A stretch of DNA of 13,707 bases from Entamoeba histolytica HM-1:IMSS (GCF_000208925.1 NW_001915227.1:1-13707), one strand, 5' to 3'; shown: positions 1 to 8,408, counted from the stretch's first letter. A program made the numbers and translations. The notes: a model not told the origin generated them from the sequence alone.

Positions 1-660
1 ATTGTCTTTTTCTTTGTTTTTATCTTTTGATTCATTTTTCTTATCATCTTGTTGATTATTTTGATTGGTATTATCTGACTGATTATTTTGGTTATTGTTA
101 ATATTTTGATTGTTGTTATTTTGAGAGTCGGTATTTTTTGGAGTGTCATTTTTTGGAGTATTATCATGTGGTACAGGTGGTTGATGTTCATTATGTTGTT
201 CATTGTTTTGGTCAGATTGTTGTTTTTCTGGCATTGGTTGATGTTCATTGTGGTATTGTTTTTGTTGATCTTGTTCTACATGTGGTTGTTTTTCATTATG
301 TGGATGTGGATTTTGTTCTGGCATTGGTTGATGTTCATTGTAAGGATGTGGTTGTCTTTCTGGAATTGGTTGTTGTTCATTGTGTTGTTCTCCTTCATGA
401 CCATGTGGTTGTGTTGTTTGACTATTTCCATCTTGACTGAGTGGTTGTACTCCTTGACTTTCTGGTTTTGTTGGTACATTTATTGATGCTGGTGGTTTTA
501 CATCAGTTTCACTTTTTAAATGTACATTATATTCATTATACATTCTTTTGTATTGATTCGATTTTATTTGTGTGCGTATTATTTCTCTATTTCTTTCTTC
601 TGTATTATTAATACTTTCTGTTGCATTAGTAATTACAATAATTAATAGAAATGTAAACAT
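1..660 (-). CDS. Secreted His/Pro/Gln-rich tandem-repeat protein, C-terminus beyond the window
   Basis: An open frame of 220 codons runs on the minus strand from an ATG at 658-660 off the left edge, so the gene is partial at its 3' end. The first 13 or so residues (MFTFLLIIVITNA) form a short hydrophobic signal peptide, with likely cleavage near TNA/T. Residues 20-50 are charged. Residues 94-161 carry five degenerate copies of a unit starting NE-x-QP (NEQQPIPE, NEHQPMPE, NEKQPHVE, NEHQPMPE, NEHQPP), rich in His, Pro, Gln and Glu. A short TPKND/TPKNT doublet follows, then an Asn/Gln-rich stretch (about 180-203) and a Lys/Asp/Glu-rich stretch up to the edge. No cysteine is seen. By inference it is secreted or surface-exposed, in the general style of repeat-bearing Entamoeba surface antigens, but I do not recognise the family. 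A membrane anchor or globular domain could lie beyond the window. The strand is chosen because of the signal peptide and promoter; the overlapping plus-strand frames are hydrophobic, low-complexity shadows. Confidence 0.8.
   Translation of the reverse strand, partial: MFTFLLIIVITNATESINNTEERNREIIRTQIKSNQYKRMYNEYNVHLKSETDVKPPASINVPTKPESQGVQPLSQDGNSQTTQPHGHEGEQHNEQQPIPERQPHPYNEHQPMPEQNPHPHNEKQPHVEQDQQKQYHNEHQPMPEKQQSDQNNEQHNEHQPPVPHDNTPKNDTPKNTDSQNNNNQNINNNQNNQSDNTNQNNQQDDKKNESKDKNKEKDN
178..381 (-). repeat. Five degenerate NE-x-QP peptide repeats inside the secreted protein gene
   Basis: Codons 94-161 contain five copies of a unit beginning Asn-Glu-x-Gln-Pro, spaced 14, 14, 16 and 19 residues apart. 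The core is NEHQPMPE, identical in copies 2 and 4. The DNA copies (reverse complement of atgttcattg-type blocks) are also similar, which points to duplication of a coding unit of about 42 bp followed by drift. Such arrays commonly vary in copy number between isolates. Confidence 0.75.
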
Positions 661-696
661 TGAATGAAATGTATGTAAGTTCTTCTCTTTAAATGT
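661..696 (-). promoter_or_regulatory. Entamoeba-like core promoter (TATA-like, GAAC-like, Inr-like) of the secreted repeat protein
   Basis: Reading the minus strand toward the ATG at 660, a TATA-like ACATTTAAAG lies at 696-687, close to the known Entamoeba consensus GTATTTAAA. A GAAC-like GAAGAACT lies at 685-678 (consensus AATGAACT). An Inr-like ...ATTCA ends directly at the ATG. Order and spacing match the three-part E. histolytica core promoter, with a very short 5' leader. In so AT-rich a region the TATA-like match alone would mean little; the ordered set of three is what supports the call. Confidence 0.5.
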
Positions 697-1900
697 ATTC
701 TCTTCTTTATTTTCAATTCATTCTTCTTATTTCAATTCATTTTATTTTATTATCATTATCATTTCAATGTAAAATATCAATAAATTAATTAAATATTCAT
801 TTTATTTCAGCATTTTTGTTTGGTTCTTCAACAAATAGAATGACATTCATTATGAAATTTCATTTTTGTAATTCAATAAACAAAATTAAAATATAAAATG
901 GTATTTCATAATTAATAATAGTTATATTTTATTATAAATGTTTGTTACAAAAATAACTTAAATTTAAATAAATAATCATTTTATATTCTTGTTGATTTTG
1001 AATTTAAGTTAAATGTATTTCTAATTTATTGTTATTTATATTCTTTAATCTTTGTTTCTATTCTATTTCTTTGTTAATTTCTTTATGAAAAAATACTTTA
1101 CTTATTATAATTTTATTAATTGTGCTAACAATGTTCTTTTTTATTATCTTTTTCTTTATATTTATTATTTTACTACTATTGTTTTTCTTAAAATCGTTAA
1201 TCTTCATTTCTTAATATATTGTTTGTGTCTATTAATATCATTTATTTTATTATTTTCTTTTTCTTTTATTCTAATAATTCATTTTTTATCATTTTTTATC
1301 ATTTTTCTTTGTTACTCGTCAGTTTTTGCATATTTTACTATTTCATTTATAATTATTATCCACTTTATATTTCTATTCATTTTATCATTTCTTTTTATTG
1401 TATTATTTGTTTCTTCTCTTTTATATTCTCTTTTTATTATTAATGTATATATTCTGTTATTTATTATTAGTGTGTTTCAATGAATATAACAAAGTGGTTA
1501 TAATTCTATTATTCATTTTATATTGAATATACGACGTACATAATAATATTTGTTTTTATTCATGAAAATTAAACATGATATGATATTAAAAATCGTTGCT
1601 TGTTAAATAAAAATATTGTGTTTGAATTAAAATAGATTATATTAATAATTATAATTTTATTTCAAACATACCAATTTAAATATTAATCATTAAATAATCA
1701 TATTTCTTCATTATTAAATTTTAATTCTTCTTCCTTTTCACTTCTTTCATCAATATATTCATCATCAAAAAATACGATTATCGTTATTCTATGAACTGAA
1801 TAATAAATTAATAATTAGTATATTATATTAATACTATTTTTCATTCATTTCTAGTATATTTAAATCGATTTGATATTATATTCTATATTCTTTCTAATAA
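697..1900. other. Gene-free T-rich stretch with decayed coding-like sequence on the minus strand
   Basis: There is no intact gene. The plus strand is T-rich, so the minus strand is purine-rich like the coding strand of genes here. Between about 1052 and 1483 the minus strand reads in short coding-like runs, for example residues NRNIKWIIIINEIVKYAKTD, broken by stops every 10-20 codons. The plus-strand frame over the same stretch (143 codons, almost only F, I, L, S, Y) is its low-complexity shadow and is not called. From about 1500 to 1900 I see only AT-rich sequence with no clear signal. Confidence 0.35.
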
Positions 1901-1930
1901 CATAAAACAAAGAAAGAAGAAAGAAATAGT

Positions 1931-2900
1931 AAAGATAAGTCTAATAATATTGAAAATATAATAAATATAGATAAAATGTTAAAACAAGAATAAATTCAAG
2001 AATAATGAAGAAATATAATAACTAACAAATTAAATACAGAAACAAGAGAGAATCAAATAAAATGATAGAAAGAGAACAAGAAATAACAAATTTTGAAAGA
2101 GGAATAAGAAAGAGGAGAAAATGACAGAAGAAAGAAATTAGAAATACAATGAGTGAAGAATATTAACACATGAAATAACAAAAATAACAACATACATTAT
2201 ATAATATTCAAAATAAATAAGAATAAGTAAATAAAATCAAAATGATATATAAATGTTAAATAATGAAGAAATTAACAAAGAAAACGAAAGATGAATATAA
2301 ACACACCTAAACGACAATAAAGAAGATAAATATAAAAAATCTAAAAAATGACAAATAAATAATACATTCTCATAAAATTAAATACAAAATGAATGAACAA
2401 ATAAAAGAAATTATTATGAATAATAGCAATAAAGAGAATAAACATAAAGATGATACAAGAATATTAAGAAAGAGAAAATAAAATAAATAAGTTAATAAGT
2501 AATGTAGAAATTATTGAATTAAAAAGAGAAAAACAAAAATGAATAAGAAGACAAACAAATAAAAATAAATGTAAATATAGTAATGGTGAAAAATATTTAT
2601 ACAAGAATTAAAGAAGAAAAATAATCAATAAATAAGAGAAAAATAAAATAGATAATCAAGAAGAATAAAAGAAAAAAAAACAAGTGATAAAAATGTAACA
2701 AAATGAAAATAAACATGAATAAATATGAATGATAATAATTAAAATATTTCAACACAAAAAGAAATGATATAAATAATAACAAAAAATAGTAAAATAAAGT
2801 AAGAAAAGAATATAAATAATGTATAAATAATATATATTAAGAATGAAAATAAGTAAAGAGAAAGAATGAAAGAATGATTAAATGGATAAATATACAACTA
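1931..2900 (+). pseudogene. Strongly decayed K/N/E/I-rich gene remnant
   Basis: The plus strand is very A-rich and reads as Lys/Asn/Glu/Ile-rich peptide with frequent stops. One frame gives a run from an ATG at 2263 (KKLTKKTKDEYKHT) and continues in the same frame through 2371-2477 (beginning HKIKYKMNEQIKEIIMNNSN, then KHKDDTRILRKRK) before stops become dense. Another frame is better from 1931 to 2050. The charged, coiled-coil-like composition resembles the better-preserved remnant at 9.1-10.6 kb, but I see no direct DNA match. In such AT-rich sequence a Lys/Asn/Ile bias can arise without coding, so this is an inference from frame continuity and from His, Asp, Thr and Arg codons. Confidence 0.3.
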
Positions 2901-3790
2901 ATGTCATAATTAAAATAAATAAATGAATTATCAGATTTCAATTTCAATAATTAAATAAAATGATAAATAGAAAATACTTATTTGAAAATGAATTTACAAT
3001 AAAATATAAAAATTCATAATGATTATATTTAAATGATAAATAAATATGAAATAAATAATAATAAAACATGTATTTCATAAGAATATAATAAATATTCATC
3101 ATAATATTTAAAAGAAGAATAAAATAAAAAGAAGATAAAAGAAGGAATGATAGAAAATACAATAATATAAAATAAAGAATAATAATCACAAATAATGAAA
3201 TTCAATCATTATAGAAAATGAATAAAATGAAGAATAATAACAAAATAAAGAAAATGAACGAATAATAAAATATATAAATAATATAGAATGATAAATGAAA
3301 TTGTATTTATTACATTTTATAAATTATCAAATAAGTATAAAATGAAAATAATTAAATGAAATACATTTAATTCAATCAAATTACAATACAATTACAAATA
3401 AGAAAATCGAGAAATACGAAATAATAGAAATAATAGAAATAAATTACATAAATGATAAAATAATATAAAAAGAAATAAAGAATAAAATAAAGAATAAATA
3501 AACATATAATAATAAAATGAAAGAAATAAAATGAAAGAAATAAGAAGTTATTTAGAATAAACAAAAATATAAAATGGTTATAGAATAAAATAAAGAAAAT
3601 CATATAAAACAAAAATGTCAAATTGTAATAAATAAAAATAATAATAAAATATGAAGAATAAATAGACAATGAAATAAAAGAATCAAATATCCAAATCCAG
3701 TATGTATGAAGATAAAATGTAATTAAATGAAATGAGATAGACTCAACAAGAAATAAAACAAATGAAAGAAACAATACAAAATAATAAATA
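2901..3790. other. Gene-free A-rich stretch with no recognisable content
   Basis: The strong A-over-T bias on the plus strand continues to about 3.79 kb, where it reverses sharply at the 3' side of the Hsp70 gene. Only short coding-like runs remain and I cannot follow any frame. The long minus-strand frames here (81 and 132 codons, almost only F, I, L, Y, S) are low-complexity shadows of A-rich sequence. It is probably the older continuation of the decayed block at 1.93-2.9 kb. Confidence 0.3.
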
Positions 3791-3948
3791 ATACAAATTA
3801 AATATTTATTTCATAATTAAAACAGTGTGAATTGAATAATGAATTAAATTATTTGAATATTAGTTATTTATATTCATTTCATATTCTCATTATGTCTTAT
3901 TATTCATTTATTTTGTCATTTTATGTCTTTGTTAATGTCAGATATATC

Positions 3949-3961
3949 AAAAAATAAATTA
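3949..3961 (-). terminator. Polyadenylation-type signal after the Hsp70 stop
   Basis: On the minus strand the TGA stop (3965-3963) is followed immediately by ATAATTT and then a T tract. This fits the E. histolytica pattern of a TAATT-type element close to the stop codon followed by a T-rich run. The motif is short and AT-only, so chance occurrence is possible; position next to the stop is the main support. Confidence 0.4.
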
Positions 3962-3962
3962 T

Positions 3963-5639
3963 TCATTTAATAAAATTTTGGAAATGTTTTATTAATTTTA
4001 GAATTTCACCTTCTTCTATTTTAGATAAATCAACATCTACACTTAATTCACGTTTAACATCACTCCCAACAACAGAACCACTTAATTTCATCATTCCATT
4101 TTGATTAATTTGAATTGTAAATTCAATTATTTGTTCTCCAGCTTTTCCACTTGGAATTCCATCAATATGAAGTGTGGCAATATATTCCATTTCAGGAGAA
4201 TTAACATATTTTCCAAATCCTTTATAAGTATTTAATTCAATTGATTTTTGATTGTCTTGTATTGTACAAATTCTTTTTGTTATTCCATTTGTAGGAAGTA
4301 CTTCTCCATCTTTAATAAGTTTTTGAAACATTCCTCCTTCTACTTCTATTCCAATTGGTGTTGGAACAATATCATATACAATTGTAGTACTAGCAGCATT
4401 TTCTTTTTTTAAATATGCTAAATATGCAGCTCCTTTTGCAACAGCAGTAAGTGGATTAAAATTATAATCAGCAAATGTTTTTATATCAAATAACTTCCCA
4501 ACTTCTTGTTTAATTCTTGGCATTTTAGATGTACCACCAACGAATAATACTAATTGAACATTTCCTTTTTTATATCTTTTTCTTTGAGTGACTTGTTTTA
4601 TTTTATTAATAAATCTTTCATATAATCCTCTTTTTTCACATTCTTCTTCAAATTCTTGTCTTGTAATGTTAGGATCAATGCCATAGCCATCATAATCTTC
4701 ACCACCAAAGAATATTTCTAAATATAATTCAGCATCTTGTTTCCCACTTAATTCAATTTTAATTCTTTCTGCTTCTTTCTTTAATATAACTAATTTCTTA
4801 TTAAGAGTTATCTTTTCTTTTTGAGTCATTCCTCGTTTCTTTTCATAATATCCTTCAACGCCGTCTTCTACTCTTTTTTTAATAATGTCAATCATCACGT
4901 TATCAAAATCATTTCCTCCTAAATCTTGATCACCTCCACTTGATTCTACTCGAATATTATTATCATTTATTATTCTACAACATGCTACATCTAATGTTCC
5001 TCCAAAATCAATTACTACAACTCTATCTCCATCTTTTAATGAATTTGGATATTCTCTTTTATATTCAACAATAGCTGCTGTTGGTTCATTAACAAGTTCA
5101 ACATTCTTAATTTCTGCTAATTTACATGCTAACAGTGTTGCATCTCTTTGTCTATCATTAAAATCAACTGGAACAGTAACAATAACATTTGTTATTTGAC
5201 TATTTTTTAGAGATGCTTGTGCAATATCATACATATATTTTAATATCATTCCACTTATTTCTTCTGGTTCAAATTCTTCAATACCTTGTGTTTTTGGATT
5301 ATAACATTCGATATATGCACTTCCATTATCTCTACATTTTACTTCAAATGGATAATTATCACGGTGTTCATAATTCACATCACATTCATCTCTTCCTATA
5401 ATTCTCTTAGAATCATAAATAACACATTTACTATTAATATCATTTTTAGCACCATCTCCTATAATTGTATAACCACTTTTATCTAATTGTGAAAGACTAA
5501 CCCATGAAGCTACTTGTTCTTTTCCTAGTTCATCTTGAACTATGACAGATTCACCTTTATTAATATCAAAATATGCAATAGAAGAATACATAATTCCTAA
5601 ATCGATTCCAATTGAAAATGAATTTTGTTCTACAGTCAT
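3963..5639 (-). CDS. Divergent lidless Hsp70-family chaperone
   Basis: An intact 558-residue ATG-to-TGA frame, cytosolic by default (no signal peptide). The nucleotide-binding domain covers about 8-410: phosphate-1 IGIDLGIMYSS (D13 kept; the usual TT pair is IM), the catalytic-lysine segment DSKRIIGR (K78), TVPVDFNDRQRDAT (156-168), NEPTAA (184-189), phosphate-2 DFGGTLD (211-217) and the adenosine motif VLFVGGTSKMPRI (364-376). The interdomain linker becomes TIVYDIVPTPIGIE, and a beta substrate-binding domain follows to about 535. The protein then ends: the C-terminal helical lid and EEVD tail of a usual 640-660-residue Hsp70 are absent. Phosphate-2 has one Gly fewer than canonical DLGGGTFD, so ATP turnover may be weak, although D13, K78, E185, D211 and T215 remain. 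The family refolds proteins with J-domain and exchange-factor partners; this copy is probably a specialised or non-refolding paralogue. A weak TATA-like ATATTAAATA lies about 30 nt upstream of the ATG; I saw no clear heat-shock element. Confidence 0.93.
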   Translation of the reverse strand: MTVEQNSFSIGIDLGIMYSSIAYFDINKGESVIVQDELGKEQVASWVSLSQLDKSGYTIIGDGAKNDINSKCVIYDSKRIIGRDECDVNYEHRDNYPFEVKCRDNGSAYIECYNPKTQGIEEFEPEEISGMILKYMYDIAQASLKNSQITNVIVTVPVDFNDRQRDATLLACKLAEIKNVELVNEPTAAIVEYKREYPNSLKDGDRVVVIDFGGTLDVACCRIINDNNIRVESSGGDQDLGGNDFDNVMIDIIKKRVEDGVEGYYEKKRGMTQKEKITLNKKLVILKKEAERIKIELSGKQDAELYLEIFFGGEDYDGYGIDPNITRQEFEEECEKRGLYERFINKIKQVTQRKRYKKGNVQLVLFVGGTSKMPRIKQEVGKLFDIKTFADYNFNPLTAVAKGAAYLAYLKKENAASTTIVYDIVPTPIGIEVEGGMFQKLIKDGEVLPTNGITKRICTIQDNQKSIELNTYKGFGKYVNSPEMEYIATLHIDGIPSGKAGEQIIEFTIQINQNGMMKLSGSVVGSDVKRELSVDVDLSKIEEGEILKLIKHFQNFIK

Positions 5640-5925
5640 GAAATGATGATTTTAAGTTTATTTTCAGTGGTATTTAATATGGTTTTATTTAACAACTTAA
5701 ATAAAATAAATGTCATTCCATTATGTTTTTAATACTAAAAAAAAACTAACTTATTATAATTTAAACATCATTTTTTTAAGAATTTTCTCCTCAAATGTGA
5801 AATAAATTTAACAATTAGTAAAATTTATTAAAAAGAATTTTTTATTATTTTTTATAGTTTAACAAAATGTCATTTATTTTTTTTTAATAATAACAATTTT
5901 TATTTTTGGATAGAGATGGTGTTAA

Positions 5926-6160
5926 ATCAGAAACATACACAAACATTAATACAAAATCAAATAATGAAATATCAAATAATAATTGATTATGATGTAATTT
6001 AATAAGAAATATAATAATAATATAAAGAATGAAATAAGATAATAAGACAGAATAATAACAAATGAAAAAGATATAAATGATGTTAATAATAAATGAAATT
6101 ATACATAATAATATAATAATAATGATATATTCATTCATAAAATAAGAAGAAAAGAAGTTA
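5926..6160 (+). repeat. Diverged repeat copy A
   Basis: This stretch is collinear with copy B (8409-8665). Three shared anchors occur in the same order and orientation: acacaaacattaatacaaa at 5937 (B: acacaaacactaatacaaa), then gattatgatgtaattt (B: ggttatgacggtgtattt), then acataataatataat and ttcattcataaaata (B: acataataatataat and ctcattcataaaata). Copy A is shorter in the middle and more AT-rich, as expected of older or faster decay. The minus-strand frames also keep a shared peptide pattern: FDFVLMFVYV in A and LEFVLVFVWY in B. The stretch includes ATAAT-type simple sequence near 6009-6026 and 6108-6125. I cannot identify the repeat; an Entamoeba SINE or ERE-type element, or a duplicated gene end, are possible. 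Confidence 0.55.
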
Positions 6161-6245
6161 TTCAAATTAATATAAGCATCAATGAAGAATATAATAAAGT
6201 ATTAACAATATGGAAGAAATAAATAAATAACTAAAAAGCAATTAA

Positions 6246-6779
6246 TTAAATATTAATAGAACTATCTTCTATTGTTCCTGAATCAGCGGAGACTAATCCC
6301 GTCAATTCTTCATCTTCAAGCATTTCTATGAAGTATGTTTGGTTGTGATTGAAGCAGTATTCCATAACATCAATCATGTTTTGTATTCCATTGTTTTTAA
6401 TTTCTTTCTCGATGTCAATGTCATTCTTTAATTCTTTAATTAATTTATTACTTTCTTTATTTACTAATCCATTGATTGAAATTACTACTGGAATTATTTT
6501 GACATCTTTTAATTTCTCTATTTTCATTAGAATATTCTTTAATTCCTTATACATATTTCTTTTCTTCAAATACACTCCATTAATATTGTGATATGTCACA
6601 ACAGTCATATCAAATAATAGACCAGTTTTATTCTTTTTATCTACTACATATATATCTGGTATTTTGTGATATTGTCATTCACTTTTAGGCATTATTTGTT
6701 TGTTCCATATCATTGTAATGTCTTTATATTGGAACACTGTTTCATATGGAGATTTTTATATTAGTGGTAGTAAGTCATA
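6246..6779 (-). pseudogene. LINE remnant: restriction-like endonuclease C-terminal region
   Basis: The intact part is a 120-codon frame from an ATG at 6606-6608, but coding similarity continues upstream in the same frame through a TGA (6675-6677) and a TAA (6756-6758) to about 6779. The read-through contains YDLLPLI, SPYETVFQYKDITMIWNKQI, then HKIPDIYVVD-KKNKTGLLFDM, followed by a helical NMYKELKNILMKIEKLKDVK and then IIPVVISINGLVNKE. PD (6654-6659) followed by D after 14 residues (6609-6611) fits the PDX12-14D motif of the restriction-like endonuclease of R2-type and Entamoeba LINEs. The charged helix, the IIPVV strand and the G-L-V-x-K segment are usual at the C-terminus of such reverse-transcriptase proteins. 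The reverse transcriptase itself is absent, so this is a 5'-truncated, stop-bearing fragment. The last 30 or so codons (acidic, ending SADSGTIEDSSINI) may be host or fused sequence. A short expressed ORF from the internal ATG is not excluded. Confidence 0.65.
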
Positions 6780-6968
6780 AAAATAAAGAATAAGAAATAA
6801 TAACATAAATATGTTGATGTATTTTATCATTTCTTTATTTGTTTATTCTTATTTCTATTATCTTATTCATTTGATTCATAATGAATTAATTCAATGAAAT
6901 AATACAAATAAATTGTTTATTCATTTCATCTTATTTCTCTTTCTTTCTTATTTCTTTTCTTATTTATT

Positions 6969-6991
6969 AAAAAAACACCCTCATTGGGTGT
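6969..6991 (-). other. GC-rich hairpin followed by a T tract on the minus strand
   Basis: ACACCC (6975-6980), TCATT loop, GGGTGT (6986-6991): a perfect 6-bp stem in a region with almost no GC. On the minus strand the stem is followed directly by a run of seven T (6975-6969), about 150 bp downstream of the TLDc stop. In shape it resembles a factor-independent or Pol III terminator, or the 3' end of a small RNA. No Pol III box was identified, and its function is unknown. Confidence 0.4.
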
Positions 6992-7127
6992 GAATATTTC
7001 AAATGAAATAAAATAAATCAACATTGAATTATATCAATTTTTAATTCACTATATCATTCATTGGCAGATGAACAAAATGTTCATATTCTTCATTGTTTTG
7101 TTTCTATTCTTTTTTTATTTCATTTTC

Positions 7128-7132
7128 AATTA
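7128..7132 (-). terminator. Polyadenylation-type TAATT after the TLDc stop
   Basis: On the minus strand TAATT lies about 12 nt after the TGA stop of the TLDc gene, the usual distance for the Entamoeba UA(A/U)UU element. It is a weak match in AT-rich sequence. Confidence 0.3.
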
Positions 7133-7144
7133 ATCAAGATTGAA

Positions 7145-8293
7145 TCATTTCATTTCAATTACTATGAATCGTGTTGGTGTGAAAAGATTTGGATGTTGTT
7201 TTCCACAAAGTGCATTTGATATTCCTTCATATGAAAATGAATGTTGATTACAATATGATTGTGTTTTATAATTTTCTTTACAAACACAAATATCATAGCC
7301 ATATCCATATTGAAACAAACAATTATATGATTGACCACATAACCTAAATGCATATTGTTGTAGTTTAATATCAAATTTCATTGCTTCTTTCATTCTTCCA
7401 TTTGATTCTAATGAAAATACAAATGATTTTGAATCATTTATCCAACTATTAACTTTATCAATTTTAGAATTAACATATCCTCCAAATTTATTTCCTTCTT
7501 CATCTTCAATAATAATTATTATATTTTCTTTATTCCATATTCGTTGTTTAAATACTGATGTAGTTTTATTCCAATCATTCTTATCTGAATCAAATAGTAT
7601 ATTTCCTACTCTTTTTTCTGTCCATTCTTCTATTTGTTCGATTTGATGTTTTGTTATTATTATTTCATAATCGTTATATTTCACTTCTTCAGGTATAACA
7701 CAACTTTCTATATCACTCATTGATGTGGTATTTCTTTCATTCAATACTACCTCTTGTGATTTGTTTAAGAAACTTATTTGTTTTTCATATTGAATCAAAC
7801 ATTTTGTCATCATTTTTTCTTCAACTACTCCTCTAATTAATTCTTTATCTTCATGACTTAGTGTTTGAGTATTTTCAAGAATATCATCTATCATTAAATG
7901 ATGAATAAATATGTTTGCAGTATTTATTTCAATTTGATTGCCTTGTTCTTTTAGTTTCTCGTTAATATCATTATGTTCTTGTTGTGCCAGTTTTTTCGCT
8001 TCTCTTATCTTTTCAACAGTCATTGTTTCAAGTGAATTTATTTGTTTTTTCATGTTATCCACAATTTCATCCTTTGAATATAACATTATCACAGACATTT
8101 CAATGTCATTCATTCTGTTTTGGAATTGATTAAGTTGTTGATAAAAGTTGTCTAGTTGTTTGATGAAATTTCCAATGTGTTTGTTAAGATAAACAGAAAC
8201 TAATTTCTCTATGTCATGTGAAAGTATTCTTAAATTCTCATTGTCAAAACCATCGAATATATGTGAAACAGTCTCACTCTGTTGATGTTGCAT
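7145..8293 (-). CDS. Coiled-coil plus TLDc-domain protein
   Basis: An intact 382-residue ATG-to-TGA frame. Residues 20-185 are helical and charged with heptad-like spacing (for example 75-125), predicting coiled coil. Residues about 212-382 match the TLDc fold as it appears in Entamoeba: NILFDSDKNDWNK (231-243), FKQRIWNKENIIIIIEDEEG (248-267), NKFGGYVNSKI (268-278), SKSFVFSLESNGRM (288-301), then the glycine-rich core GYGYDICVCKEN (330-341), a Cys-containing SYCNQHSFSY (346-355), and the closing FTPTRFIVIEM (371-381). In other eukaryotes TLDc proteins (OXR1/TLDC1 type) bind the V-ATPase and act in oxidative-stress resistance; here the role is inferred only. Coiled-coil plus TLDc proteins form a large paralogous family in Entamoeba. 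No signal peptide or membrane segment is seen. The start is the first ATG; upstream (8294-8340) the minus strand has only weak TATA-like and Inr-like elements. It is flanked by the LINE remnant and repeat copy B. Confidence 0.88.
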   Translation of the reverse strand: MQHQQSETVSHIFDGFDNENLRILSHDIEKLVSVYLNKHIGNFIKQLDNFYQQLNQFQNRMNDIEMSVIMLYSKDEIVDNMKKQINSLETMTVEKIREAKKLAQQEHNDINEKLKEQGNQIEINTANIFIHHLMIDDILENTQTLSHEDKELIRGVVEEKMMTKCLIQYEKQISFLNKSQEVVLNERNTTSMSDIESCVIPEEVKYNDYEIIITKHQIEQIEEWTEKRVGNILFDSDKNDWNKTTSVFKQRIWNKENIIIIIEDEEGNKFGGYVNSKIDKVNSWINDSKSFVFSLESNGRMKEAMKFDIKLQQYAFRLCGQSYNCLFQYGYGYDICVCKENYKTQSYCNQHSFSYEGISNALCGKQHPNLFTPTRFIVIEMK

Positions 8294-8408
8294 TGTGTTT
8301 ATTATCAGATTATTGAGAATTAAACCTTTTTAATTTGTATTTGATTGGTTAGTTTTATAAGTTTTTGTTTTATTCTTTCTCTATTTTCCGTTATGAAGAA
8401 ATATGGCA

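Larger units (their letters stand above)
6780..7144. other. Spacer between LINE remnant and TLDc gene
   Basis: T-rich AT sequence without a readable gene. It contains the hairpin at 6975-6991 and, next to the TLDc stop, a possible polyadenylation element. The LINE frame stays open for a few more codons above 6779, but the residues (L, F, I, Y only) are not informative. Confidence 0.5.

Noticed and set aside
88..486. Plus-strand 132-codon frame rich in W, F, L, I
   Set aside because: It is the antisense of the His/Pro/Gln repeat gene; the minus strand has a signal peptide, a promoter and a longer open frame.
1052..1483. Plus-strand 143-codon frame resembling a multi-pass membrane protein
   Set aside because: Composition is almost only F, I, L, Y, S from T-rich DNA, with no domain and no promoter; the opposite strand has coding-like relics. 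The same applies to minus-strand frames at 2597-2782, 2944-3189, 3376-3774, 5884-6165, 9074-9377, 10137-10454 and 10626-10859.
1931..3790. Direct copy of the 9.1-10.6 kb coiled-coil remnant
   Set aside because: Overall composition is similar but I found no shared collinear anchor; similarity is likely only K/N/E/I bias.
6009..6125. ATAAT-type simple repeats as a satellite or CRISPR-like array
   Set aside because: Units are short, irregular and AT-only, with no conserved spacers; ordinary low complexity.
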